In this document: positions 1 through 9,300 of the stretch, in pieces
Position numbering within the stretch: position 1 is the stretch's first letter
Layout: each line of letters opens with the position of its first letter
Assembly (NCBI GenBank): GCA_041398705.1
Contig: JAWKUI010000011.1
Coordinates: forward strand, 41,061-105,060
Direction: 5' to 3'
Origin: NORP259 sp041398705
Lineage (GTDB): Bacteria > Planctomycetota > UBA1135 > GCA-002686595
Length of the DNA stretch: 64,000 nt
Notes under the pieces: generated by a model
Databases searched by the model: none
Seen by the model: the letters and a program-made list of their open reading frames with translations, nothing else
Told to the model about the DNA's origin: nothing
Made by a program: the position numbers and the translations under genes

Positions 1-1
1 G

Positions 2-598
2 AGTTCGGATCAGCCGGCGGAGTTCGTGCTCGATCGCGGCACGGACCTGGCGATTCTCGTGATCGACGGGGAAGACCAGCCGGTGACCGGGGGCCAGGTG
101 CAGGCGGTGCGGCGTTCGGATGGCAAGGCCTTCCGCGCCACGCCGGCCGGGGCCGCGGACCAGACCCTGCTGGATCTGGAACAGGGCATCCTCGACGTGA
201 CCCTGCTGCTTGGCGGCGTGCGGTACACCGAATCGGTGCAGTCGCCCCTGCCCCGCTCGATCGAATTCCGGGTGCCCTACCACGGCCGTGCCGAGGTGCG
301 CTGGACCCTTCCCGAGGATCTGGATCCGGCCCTGGGCCTGCGTGTTCTGGCGGTGCCGCTTGCCAGCGACGGCAGCGAAACCCCGGTGGAGGGCCGCGAA
401 GCGGTTGTCTCCGCCATCGGTGCCCGGACGGGCGCTGCCGGCGTGAGCGAAATGCCCGCCCTGCTGCCGGGAAGCTATCGCCTGCACCTACAGGGGCCTT
501 CCGGCGAAAGTGCTGCGGAATGGGTCGACCTGACCGCCGCGCAGACCCTGGAAGTCCTGGTGGGCCAAACCGCGCACGCGGAATTCCTGCCCTTCTGA
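2..598 (+). CDS. C-terminal part of a secreted/regulatory-domain protein (partial)
   Basis: The reading frame is open to the left edge of the window, so this is only the last ~199 residues of a longer protein. The visible part is beta-rich and looks like carboxypeptidase-regulatory-like (transthyretin-type) domains: a segment around DGEDQPVTGGQVQAV followed by one ending in LPGSYRLHLQGPSG. Such domains are usually found in extracytoplasmic proteins. No catalytic motif is visible. It ends 91 bases before the ABC transporter gene. The function cannot be named from this fragment. Confidence 0.6.
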   Translation, partial: SSDQPAEFVLDRGTDLAILVIDGEDQPVTGGQVQAVRRSDGKAFRATPAGAADQTLLDLEQGILDVTLLLGGVRYTESVQSPLPRSIEFRVPYHGRAEVRWTLPEDLDPALGLRVLAVPLASDGSETPVEGREAVVSAIGARTGAAGVSEMPALLPGSYRLHLQGPSGESAAEWVDLTAAQTLEVLVGQTAHAEFLPF

Positions 599-675
599 GC
601 GCGGAACCCGGGTGTCCCGGGGCCGGCCAACCGCATCATTACGATGCTGTGGACTGGATCGGCGCGGGGAGCGGC

Positions 676-681
676 TATAAC
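676..681 (+). promoter_or_regulatory. Possible -10 element (TATAAC) for the ABC exporter genes
   Basis: TATAAC lies 8 bases before the ATG at 690 and there is no Shine-Dalgarno sequence, so a transcript from it would be almost leaderless. No good -35 is visible. The arrangement recurs at 11155 and 59634. Confidence 0.35.
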
Positions 682-689
682 AGGCCCCC

Positions 690-1370
690 ATGGACCTGCT
701 GGAACTGCGAGATGTGGTCAAGGCGTACGACACCCCCGAGGGGGCGCGCCACGAGGTGTTGCGGATCCCCGAATTCCGGCTCGCGGCGCGCGATCAGGTG
801 GCCCTGGCCGGCACCAGTGGATCGGGCAAATCGACCTTCCTGAATGTGATCGCGGGCATGGTGCGGCCGGATAGCGGCCGAGTGATGCTCGACGGTCAGG
901 AAGTGACCGCGTTGCCCGAGGCGGCGCGGGATGCCCTGCGTGCCCGCACCATTGGGTACGTGTTCCAGACCTTCCATCTGCTGGGAGCCTATAGCGCCCT
1001 CGAGAACGTGGTGCTCGGCATGGCCTTCGGGCCTGGTCCCGATCCGGCCTTGGCGCGGGCCCTGCTCGAGCGACTCGGGCTCGGGGAACGGCTGCACTAT
1101 CGGCCGCACCAGCTTTCGGTGGGCCAGCAGCAGCGCGTGGCGTTGGCGCGGGCCTTGGCGAATCGGCCGAAACTCGTGTTGGCCGACGAACCGACGGGCA
1201 ACCTCGATCCGGGCAACGCGCGCGAAGCCCTGGGGCTCCTGCGCGACCTGTGCACCGAACACGGCGCGGCGCTGTTGCTCGTGAGCCACGATCCCGCGGT
1301 GCTGGCGCAATTCGAAACGCGCCGCGATTTCGACTCGATCAACCAACCGGGAACGGAGGTGCGCGCGTGA
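690..1370 (+). CDS. ABC exporter ATP-binding protein, LolD/MacB type
   Basis: A 226-residue ATPase subunit that would power the permease encoded immediately downstream. Walker A GTSGSGKST is at residues 41-49, the Q-loop at 91-97 (VFQTFHL), the signature at 142-150 is LSVGQQQRV with Val in place of the usual Gly, Walker B with ADEPTGNLD is at 165-173, and the H-loop is at 198-201. Length and the ADEPTGNLD motif place it in the LolD/MacB/FtsE-like group, which energises transport or release of envelope substrates. Its stop overlaps the GTG start of the permease gene by four bases, so the two are translationally coupled. The substrate is unknown; the following DUF3299 lipoprotein is a likely partner. 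Confidence 0.9.
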   Translation: MDLLELRDVVKAYDTPEGARHEVLRIPEFRLAARDQVALAGTSGSGKSTFLNVIAGMVRPDSGRVMLDGQEVTALPEAARDALRARTIGYVFQTFHLLGAYSALENVVLGMAFGPGPDPALARALLERLGLGERLHYRPHQLSVGQQQRVALARALANRPKLVLADEPTGNLDPGNAREALGLLRDLCTEHGAALLLVSHDPAVLAQFETRRDFDSINQPGTEVRA

Positions 1371-2638
1371 GTGTGCCCCTGGGAACGATGTTCCGCATCG
1401 CCTGGCGCTCCCTGCGCCAGCATGCGTTGTCCACGTGGGTCACCATCAGCTCGGCGGCCCTCGCCAGCGGCCTGGTGATGGCGGTTTTCGCGGTGGCGCG
1501 GCAGAGCTCCGAGGCCTTCGAAGGCGGCAGCCTGGGCTTCGACGCGGTGCTCGGCGCCCGCGGCAGCAGCACGCAGCTTGTGCTGAACAGCGTCTTCCAC
1601 CTGAACACGTCCCCCGGCAACCTGCCGTGGAAGGCCTATCAGGAGATCGCCGCGAATCCCTCGGTGGAAGAGGCCTATCCCTACGCAGTCGGCGACAACT
1701 ACCGGAGTTATCGCATCGTCGGCACGGTGCCCGAGTTCTTTACCGAACACCGCATGGAGGGCAAGCCGATTTTTGAACTGCCCGGCGACGGCCGCGTCTT
1801 CGATCCGAACCTGCGCGAGGCGGTCATCGGCTCGGTCGTGGCCCACAAGACCAAACTCCGCATCGGTTCGCGGTTCCAGCCCACGCACTCGCTCGATGCC
1901 GGCTCCGATCACGTGCACGACGAGGATTACGTGGTGGTCGGCATTCTCGCTCCGACCAACTCGCCTGCCGACAAGGTCATCTGGATCCCGATCGAAGGGA
2001 TGTTCCGCATGGACGGGCACTACCTGCGTGGGGCGGGCGAGAACTTCGAAGCCCACGCGGGCGAAGCGATCCCGGACGAACACAAGGAAGTCAGCGCAGT
2101 GATGCTGCGCCTCAAGGACCCCGCGGCTGGGTTCATGATGCAGGCGCGGTACAACAAGGAAGGCAAGGAGGCGACCCTCGCCTGGCCGATCGCGACCGAG
2201 GTGCAGAGCATCTTCCAGCAGATCTCCTGGGTCAGTCGCGTGCTGATCCTGGTGGCCTACCTCGTGGTGGTGGTGGCGGCCGGTTCGCTGCTCGCGAGCC
2301 TGTACAACACCATGAACGAGCGTCGCCGCGAGTTCGCGATCCTGCGCTCCCTGGGCGCGCGCCGACGCACCCTGCTCGGGGTCATCCTGCTCGAATCGGG
2401 CACGATCGCCTTGGGCGGCGCCCTGCTCGGGTTCGTGGTCTACTTCGGCATCATGGCCGGGGCCGCGGCCGTGATCCGTTCGGAAACGGGGGTGGTGCTG
2501 CGCACCATGGTGTACCATCCTGCCATGCTCTGGACGCCACTGGGCATGCTCGTCGTGGGCGCCATCGCTGGCCTGGTGCCGGCCATGAAGGCCTACTCCA
2601 CCGACGTCAGCCGCGAATTGTCCCAGAGCGCCGCCTGA
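1367..2638 (+). CDS. ABC exporter permease, FtsX/MacB family
   Basis: A 423-residue inner-membrane permease. GTG 1367 is chosen because it overlaps the upstream TGA and has GGAGGT at 1355-1360, six bases before it; ATG 1388 is the alternative. One N-terminal membrane helix (about 20-45) is followed by a ~230-residue periplasmic region and three C-terminal helices typical of FtsX. The cytoplasmic-loop motif with ERRREFAILRSLGARRRTL is diagnostic of MacB-like permeases. It works with the ATPase upstream as a homodimeric mechanotransmission-type exporter. The substrate (lipoprotein, lipid or peptide) cannot be inferred. Confidence 0.88.
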   Translation: MSVPLGTMFRIAWRSLRQHALSTWVTISSAALASGLVMAVFAVARQSSEAFEGGSLGFDAVLGARGSSTQLVLNSVFHLNTSPGNLPWKAYQEIAANPSVEEAYPYAVGDNYRSYRIVGTVPEFFTEHRMEGKPIFELPGDGRVFDPNLREAVIGSVVAHKTKLRIGSRFQPTHSLDAGSDHVHDEDYVVVGILAPTNSPADKVIWIPIEGMFRMDGHYLRGAGENFEAHAGEAIPDEHKEVSAVMLRLKDPAAGFMMQARYNKEGKEATLAWPIATEVQSIFQQISWVSRVLILVAYLVVVVAAGSLLASLYNTMNERRREFAILRSLGARRRTLLGVILLESGTIALGGALLGFVVYFGIMAGAAAVIRSETGVVLRTMVYHPAMLWTPLGMLVVGAIAGLVPAMKAYSTDVSRELSQSAA

Positions 2639-2642
2639 TCCC

Positions 2643-3251
2643 ATGCCGACCCCCCTGCGTTCCGCCGCCCTGCTGCTAGCCCTGTGTGCCTGTGGTTCCT
2701 CGGACACCGACTACACCTCGGTGGATCCCGGGGCCCAGGCGGCTGCGATCGATTCCGCGCCGAAGGTCGACCCCAAACCCGCCGCCGGCCCGGAAGCCAC
2801 GGCGCCGGGGGAGGCCGCCGAGAAGAAGTGGGTCACCTTCAAGGACCTCTCGCTCGAGGCCCTGGGCAAGGAGGGCATGGAGGATCTGCTCGATGCGCAC
2901 CTCTATCCCGAGGACTACAGCCAGGAGGAACTTGCCTTTCCGCCCGCGATCCAGGCCTTGCACGACACCGATCAGGTGCTGCGCGGGTACATGATCCCGA
3001 GCAAGCAAGAGAAGGGCAAGGTCCACTCGTTCCTGCTCGTCGGGGACATGCTGGCCTGCTGCTTCGGCGGCGCGCCCCAGGCGGACCAGTGGGTGATGGT
3101 CGACATGGAGGAAGGCGAGTCCTGCGAGTACTACGCCTTCGTGCCGGTTTTGGTGCAGGGACACTTCAAGATCGAAGTGATCGCCAATGATGCGGCGTAT
3201 GCTTCGGGGTGTTATCGGATGACCGCCAAGGACGTGCGCCTGGCCCCCTGA
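2643..3251 (+). CDS. DUF3299 lipoprotein next to ABC exporter
   Basis: A 202-residue lipoprotein. The signal peptide ends in a lipobox at about residues 15-18 (LCAC). A Pro/Ala-rich linker (about 30-60) leads to a C-terminal domain with GYMIPSKQEKGKVHSFLLVG and CCFGGAPQ, features of the DUF3299 family. The biochemical role of that family is not known, but its members commonly neighbour MacB/LolD-like ABC genes, as here (4-base gap). It is probably a periplasmic accessory of the exporter. The double cysteine before FGG could bind metal or form a disulfide; that is inference. Confidence 0.7.
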   Translation: MPTPLRSAALLLALCACGSSDTDYTSVDPGAQAAAIDSAPKVDPKPAAGPEATAPGEAAEKKWVTFKDLSLEALGKEGMEDLLDAHLYPEDYSQEELAFPPAIQALHDTDQVLRGYMIPSKQEKGKVHSFLLVGDMLACCFGGAPQADQWVMVDMEEGESCEYYAFVPVLVQGHFKIEVIANDAAYASGCYRMTAKDVRLAP

Positions 3252-3262
3252 TCGATCCACCG

Positions 3263-4483
3263 GTGAACGCGCCCCCGATTGACCTGCCCGAGCCGCTGGA
3301 ACAGCGGCTCCTGTTGCGTGTAGGCGAAGTCCTGCACCGTTACGGCACGCCTTCGCACCGCCTCGAACGCCTGTTGCAGCGGGTCGCGGCGCAATTGCAG
3401 CTCCAGGCGCAGTTTCTGGCGACGCCGACGTCGTTGATCGTGTCGCTCGGCAGCGGCACGCGCGAACATACGCGCCTCCTGCGGGTGCACCCGGGGGGCA
3501 GCAGCAACCTGGGCAAGTTGATCGAACTCGACGAACTGCTCGAGGATTTGGAGGACGGGCGGTGCGACGTGCCGCGGGCCCTCGAACGGCTCGAGGAGAT
3601 CGACGCAAGCAAGGGCCGCTATGGGGCGGTGGCTTCGGCGGCGGCGTTCGGCATGTCGGCCGGCTGCGCGGCGGTGTTCCTCGGCGGCGGATTGTGGGAG
3701 TGCCTGGCGGCGGCGGTGCTCGGGCTGTTGCTCTTCGTCCTCGGTCTGCTCGTGGCGCGTTCACCCGAACGGGTGGACGTATCCGACGCCTGGCTGGCGT
3801 TTTCGGCGGGTTTGGCGGGCCTTGCCTGGAACCGCTGGGTCGTGCCGGTGGACTACCAGATCGTCACCCTCTCCGCCCTGATCATCCTGATCCCCGGCTT
3901 GTCGTTCACCGTGGCGATGCTCGAACTCGCCACGCGGCACCTGGTGTCGGGCGTCGCGCGCCTCGCCGGCGCGGGTGCCACGATGTTGACCATCGTGCTG
4001 GGCGTGGCCCTGGCCTGGCGCCTCGGCAACGAACAATTGGCCGGTACCGTGCATCGTCCCCTCAGCGATCCGGTGCGGTACGCGATCATGGCCTTCGCGC
4101 CGATGGGCTTCGCCGTGTTGTTCCAGGTGCGCGTGCGCGAGTGGTGGGTGGTGTACCTCGCGGGCCTCGCGGGTTTCTTCGGTTCAATGGCCGGGGTGCC
4201 GATCCTTGGGCCGAACCTCGGGCCGTTCGTCGGTGCCCTGGCCGTGGGCCTCGTGGGCAACACCTACGCGCGCATCTTCGACCGCCCCTCGTCCCTGGCG
4301 CACATGCCCGGCATCCTGCTGCTCGTGCCCGGAACGGTAGGGTACAAGGCGCTAGGCCTGTTCCTCGGCGACAACCCGATGGAAGGCACGGCCCAAGCGT
4401 TCCGGATGACGATGGTGGGGGCGGCGCTGGTGGGCGGATTGCTCACCGCGAGCGCGATCCTGCCCCCGCGCCGCACCCTGTGA
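3263..4483 (+). CDS. Threonine/serine exporter family protein (ThrE-like)
   Basis: A 406-residue polytopic inner-membrane protein. The cytoplasmic N-terminus carries the DUF1212-type segment LHRYGTPSHRLERLL and is followed by about ten membrane helices spanning the ThrE and ThrE_2 halves. In the family this fold exports threonine and serine. Start GTG 3263 is chosen because it begins just after the stop of the lipoprotein gene; an upstream start would overlap that gene by 43 bases. The substrate of this member is not certain. Confidence 0.8.
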   Translation: MNAPPIDLPEPLEQRLLLRVGEVLHRYGTPSHRLERLLQRVAAQLQLQAQFLATPTSLIVSLGSGTREHTRLLRVHPGGSSNLGKLIELDELLEDLEDGRCDVPRALERLEEIDASKGRYGAVASAAAFGMSAGCAAVFLGGGLWECLAAAVLGLLLFVLGLLVARSPERVDVSDAWLAFSAGLAGLAWNRWVVPVDYQIVTLSALIILIPGLSFTVAMLELATRHLVSGVARLAGAGATMLTIVLGVALAWRLGNEQLAGTVHRPLSDPVRYAIMAFAPMGFAVLFQVRVREWWVVYLAGLAGFFGSMAGVPILGPNLGPFVGALAVGLVGNTYARIFDRPSSLAHMPGILLLVPGTVGYKALGLFLGDNPMEGTAQAFRMTMVGAALVGGLLTASAILPPRRTL

Positions 4484-4492
4484 GCGCCGGGA

Positions 4493-5077
4493 TCAGCGGC
4501 GCCAGAGGGTGCCCTTGCTCAGCGCTTGACCCTCCCAGTTGAACTTCTTCGACAGGGTGCATTCCACCAGGATGCCCTGCTCGTCGAAGGTCACCGGGTT
4601 CTCGGGGGAGGCTTTGCACGGAACCCCCTGGACAACCTGGTCGGCGCGCAGGAAGGCGGTCTTCAGGGTGCCATCGGGATAGAAGCGGGTTTCGATCTTC
4701 GAGACTGGACCCCCCGCCACGGTGACCTGGCCGAAGTTCACCGGCTTGGAAAACCAGGCGAAGTCCAGGTGCCCCTCGGGGTCGAACCAGACATGGGAGT
4801 CCGCCGGAATCTTCACACCCGCCAGGTCGGCATCGGCCACCAGGTGCCCCCCGTGCAGGCTGCCATCGGGGTACAGCTGCACCCACCGGCTCAGTTTGAG
4901 CCCACGCATCTCGACCGGCTTGGTCAGGAAACCCTTCTTGAGGCTGCCGGCCTCGTGCAATTCGATCGAACCCCGGCGCAGGGGCAGGTCGGTGGGGTTG
5001 GCGGTGGAGGAGCTGCAAGCCAGCGGAACGCAGGCGAGCAAGGCAAGCAAAGAGATGCGAACCATATGGGTGGGCAT
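4493..5077 (-). CDS. Repeat-containing lipoprotein of unknown function
   Basis: A 194-residue lipoprotein (ATG at 5077; ATG 5065 also possible). The signal peptide ends in PLAC, giving a lipid-anchored Cys followed by a Ser/Thr linker. The mature part contains several copies of a short beta motif of the type YPDGxL or FDPEGHL followed by KP or SK and Gly, resembling YwqK/MORN-type repeats. No enzyme signature is seen. It is divergent from the RND efflux operon and converges on the ThrE-like gene. Function unknown. Confidence 0.7.
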   Translation of the reverse strand: MPTHMVRISLLALLACVPLACSSSTANPTDLPLRRGSIELHEAGSLKKGFLTKPVEMRGLKLSRWVQLYPDGSLHGGHLVADADLAGVKIPADSHVWFDPEGHLDFAWFSKPVNFGQVTVAGGPVSKIETRFYPDGTLKTAFLRADQVVQGVPCKASPENPVTFDEQGILVECTLSKKFNWEGQALSKGTLWRR

Positions 5078-5092
5078 GGGACAGGAATGGCC

Positions 5093-5098
5093 TATTTT
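5093..5098 (-). promoter_or_regulatory. Candidate -10 (TAAAAT on the minus strand) in a divergent intergenic region
   Basis: The 70-base gap between the divergent repeat-lipoprotein and RND adaptor genes holds an AT-rich hexamer reading TAAAAT toward the lipoprotein gene, 15 bases from its ATG. Read toward the adaptor it is less convincing. No operator-like palindrome was recognised. Confidence 0.35.
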
Positions 5099-5147
5099 AG
5101 CGGCCCCTCCCGGTTCTGTAACGCAGGACCCCCAGCTCCCGATCCCC

Positions 5148-6314
5148 ATGCGAACGCTCCTCTTCCTGGGCAGCCTCCTTGCGCTGTCCTGGGCGCCCAC
5201 CCTTTGGGCCCAAACCCCCGTCCTCGTCGAACCCCTGGCCAGTAGCCCGACCCAGCAATTCGAGCGGGTCACCGGCAGCCTGCGCGCCCGTTCCACCAGT
5301 GTCATGGCCGCCCTCGAGGAGGGTGTATTGCTGGAAGTGGCGGTGCGCGAAGGAGATGCGGTGGAAGCCGGGGCGACCCTGGCGCGCGTCGATACGCGCC
5401 GACTCGAAGCCAGCCGGGTCCAGTTGCAGGCGCAACTGGCCTTGGGCGAAGCCCAACGTCAGGAGAAGCAGATCCAAGTCGATGATCTGCGCGCCGACCT
5501 GGCCGCCTTGGAGAGCGCTGGGAATTCGGGCGCGGTTTCCTCCCGCGACCTGCGCCGCGCGCGCACTGCGCTGCTTGGCGCCCAGGCGAGTTTGCAGGCC
5601 GCCGAGCAATCCATTGCGGCGCTCGAAGCCAGCCGGGACCTGCTCGACATCCGGATCCACGATGCGGTGTTGCGCGCGCCCTTTGCCGGCCGCGTCGTGG
5701 CCCGCCACGCCGAAATCGGCCAGTGGATCCGCCCCGGCGAGCCGGTGGTGACGCTGGTGTCGAGTGGCACCCTCGAAGCCTGGCTCACCCTGCCCGAGCG
5801 GTTCGCCACCGGGGTGGACCTCGGCAGCGAGACCATGCCCATCACACTGGAGGCCCTCGGCATCGACGTGCCGGCGCGCCGCCCGCGGTTGGTGCCCGAG
5901 GTCGACCTGACCGCGCGCACCCTGCCCTTGATCCTCGACCTGGATTCGCCCCAGGGCATGACCCTGCAGCCGGGCATGTCGATCGCGGCCATGGTGCCCG
6001 TTGGCAAACGCGAGGCGCGCCTCGTGGTGCATCCCAACGCGCTGATCCAGCGGGGCCCGCAGACGATGCTGGTGAAGGTGGGTGAAGGCAACCGGGCGGA
6101 GTGGGTGCCGGTGACGCTGCTGTTCCGGGGCGCGCAAGGGGTTTCCATCGCGCCGCTCGATCCGACTTCGCTCAAGCCGGGGGACCAGATCGTGGTCGAA
6201 GGCAACGAACGGGCCTATCCGGGCACCGAACTCGTACCGCAGATCCGGGGCGCCCAAGGCGGCGCGCCCGAGGGACAAGGCAAATCCGAAGCGCAGGCCT
6301 CGAGCAACGGCTGA
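5148..6314 (+). CDS. RND efflux periplasmic adaptor (HlyD/AcrA family)
   Basis: A 388-residue membrane-fusion protein joining the pump to the outer-membrane channel. A signal peptide is predicted at 1-21 (cleavage after TLWA). Then come the first lipoyl half (about 45-85, with AVREGDAVEAGATLARVD), an alpha-hairpin coiled coil (about 85-175), the second lipoyl half (LRAPFAGRVVARHAEIGQWIRPGEP), a beta-barrel and a C-terminal membrane-proximal domain. ATG 5148 is chosen because a classical signal peptide follows directly. It is first in the adaptor-pump-channel operon; the gap to the pump gene is 13 bases. Confidence 0.9.
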   Translation: MRTLLFLGSLLALSWAPTLWAQTPVLVEPLASSPTQQFERVTGSLRARSTSVMAALEEGVLLEVAVREGDAVEAGATLARVDTRRLEASRVQLQAQLALGEAQRQEKQIQVDDLRADLAALESAGNSGAVSSRDLRRARTALLGAQASLQAAEQSIAALEASRDLLDIRIHDAVLRAPFAGRVVARHAEIGQWIRPGEPVVTLVSSGTLEAWLTLPERFATGVDLGSETMPITLEALGIDVPARRPRLVPEVDLTARTLPLILDLDSPQGMTLQPGMSIAAMVPVGKREARLVVHPNALIQRGPQTMLVKVGEGNRAEWVPVTLLFRGAQGVSIAPLDPTSLKPGDQIVVEGNERAYPGTELVPQIRGAQGGAPEGQGKSEAQASSNG

Positions 6315-6327
6315 GCCGACCCTCCCT

Positions 6328-9300
6328 ATGAAGTGGATCGAATTGGCTGTCAGACAGCCGAAATCCGTCGCTGTCGGGGTGGTTCTCGCCCTGATGGCTG
6401 GCCTGATGGCCTTTCTGCGCGTTCCCGTACAGATGACCCCCGAGGTGCAATCGGTGGTCGTCAACGTGGAGACCTACTGGGAGAACGCCTCCCCGGAAGA
6501 AATCGAAACCGATGTGATCGATGCCCAGGAAAAGGTGCTGGGCAACCTATCGGGCCTGGTTTCGATGACCAGCACGAGTCGCGCGGGGGCGGGCAGTCTG
6601 CGCCTGGAGTTCGCGACCGGGACCGACATCGACCTGGCGCAATCGGCGGTGGCCCAGCGCCTGGAAGAGGTGCCGGGGTATCCCGAAGGCGTGCTGAAGC
6701 CCGTGGTGGAGGGGCTCGACCCCGAAAGCCGCGACTACATGGCGTGGGTGGCGTTCGCCTGCTCGGATCCCGAGTTCGACGCGACCACGCTGCATGAATT
6801 CATGGAGCGGCGCCTGTTGCCGCGCCTCGAACGCATCGAAGGGGTCAGCGAAGTCGGCATGATGGGCACCCGCGAACGCGAGGTGCACGTGGTCGTTGAT
6901 CCGGCGGAATTGGCGCGTCTCGGCATCACCTATGCCGAATTGCGCTCGGCGATCGACCGCAACAACGACAACTACTCGGGTGGCAAACTCGAAGACGGCA
7001 AGAACGACATCCGCGTGCGCGCGGTGGGGCGTTTTGAGAACATCGACGAAGTGGCGGCCCTGGTCGTGCGGCGCGATGCGCGCGGTACGGTGCAGCTTGG
7101 CGACATCGCGGAGGTGCGCGAAGGCTACAAGGAGCTGACCACCTGGGCCCGCTCGCGCGGCCACTTCATGCCCTTCTTCAACTTCACGTTGGAGCATGGC
7201 GCGAACATGCTGCAGACCATGGACCGGTTGAAAGCCGAGTTCGACAAGCTGAACGCCCCCGGCGGTCTGCTCGAGCAGGAGGCCCGGCGGCGCGGCATCA
7301 ACGGCAACCTGCAGCTCGTGGTCAACTTCGATGCCACCGAGTACGTCAACGAGGCCGTCGGCCTGGTGCGCTCGAACATCGTGGTCGGGGGTGGCATCGC
7401 CATCCTGGTGCTGCTGCTCTTCCTGCGTAGCTTGCGCGTGGTGGGCATTATCGCACTCGCCATTCCGATCTCGGTGATCGCTTCAATCGCCATCCTCGTA
7501 GCCATGGGCCGCACCGTGAACATCATCTCCCTGGCGGGCATGGCATTCGCCGTGGGCATGGTGGTGGACAACGCGATCGTGGTGATCGAGAACATCTTCC
7601 GACACCTGGAACTCGGCAAACCGATCAAAGAAGCGTCGCTGGAAGGCACCAAGGAAGTCGCCGGCGCCGTGGTGGCGTCGACCTTGACCACCCTGGTGGT
7701 GTTCCTGCCGATCCTGCTGATCCAAGACAGTGCGGGCCAGCTCTTCCGCGACATTGCCCTGGCCATCATGGCGTCGGTCGGGTTGTCCCTGATCGTTTCC
7801 GTGACCGTGATCCCGTCGGCGGCCAACGTGCTGCTCGGGGGGAAACGTCCGCGCAACGTGGCGACGTCCGAGGATCCCGAAGCTCACCAACCATTCTGGG
7901 TGCGGGCGCCGGGCGACCTCGTGCATTGGCTGATGTCCTCCAAGCTACTCAGCGCGGTGTCCGCGCTGGTGTTGATCGTGGGCACCGGCTTCGGCATCTG
8001 GAAGCTGATGCCACCGATGGACTACCTGCCCGCGGGCAACCGCAACATCGTCTTCGGCATGTTGATGCCGCCGCCGGCCTACAGCATCAACAAACTGACC
8101 GAGATCGGGCAGCAGGTGGAAGGCATGATCCGGCCGCAGTGGGAAGTGGCGGGACCGCGTTATGACGTGGAGCGCGTGCTCGAAGGACGCCCGATCGGCG
8201 ACACGGCCGAAGGCCGCGAGCCGCACCTGCCGGATCGCCGCCAGGAACTGCACGTGCCGCCCATGGGCCCCGGCGATCCCGGGCGCACCGTGATGCCGCC
8301 GCCGATCGAGCACTACTTCCTCGTCGGCTGGAACGGGATGATGTTCCACGGCGCGATCGCCCACGACGCGAGCCGCGTGGCGGACCTGATTCCGCTGCTC
8401 AACGTGGCGGGTAACATCGTGCCGGACGTGTTCGGTTTTGCGTTCCAGATGCCGCTGTTCAACAACGGTGGCACGACGGGTTCGGCGGTTAAGGTCGACA
8501 TGTCGGGCAACCTACTTTCCGACGTGGAGCAGGGCGCTGGTGCGTTGATGGGGGCGCTGATGGAGTCCTTCGGGCAGCGGGCCGTGCGCCCGGATCCGAT
8601 GAACTTCTCGACGCCTACGCCGGAGCTGCGCCTGGTGCCGAACGACGAGCGTCTTGGTGAAGCGGGCATGAGCCGGATGGACGTGGGCCTTGCCATGCAA
8701 GCCAACGCCGACGGTTTGATCCTGCCGCGCCAATACGCGAGTGAAGGGGACCTGCAGGACGTCAAGATCCTGAGCCCCGGGGGCATCTCCGACAATCCGA
8801 TCGCAGCCCTGCAGCAGGTACCGCTGGTGAGCGGAACCGGCCAGGTCGTGGCGCTCAACCAGGTCACCGATCTGGTGCGTGTCTCGTCGCCTGACGTGAT
8901 CAAACACGTCAACCGGCAGCGCGCCGTGACCCTCGAAGTCACGCCGCCGCCGGGCCTGCCGCTGCAGGAAGCGATCGACACCGTGCAGGCCAAGGTCGAT
9001 GGGCTGCGCCAGGCCGGGGTGATTCCTGCGGGCGTGGAGGTCAACATGGCCGGCTCGGCGGGCAAGCTGAAGGACATCCAACGCGCCTTGTTCGGAGACG
9101 GCACCTGGCTCGGCACCCTCACCAGCAGCATGGTGCTCGCCAGCATCGTGATCTACCTGCTTATGGTGGTGCTCTTCCAGAGCTGGGTGTACCCGCTCGT
9201 GATCCTGGTCAGCGTGCCCTTCGCTACGCTCGGCGGATTCGCGGCCCTGCGCCTCGTGCACGTGGCTTCGGTGCGCAACCCGTACCTGCCCGTGCAGAAC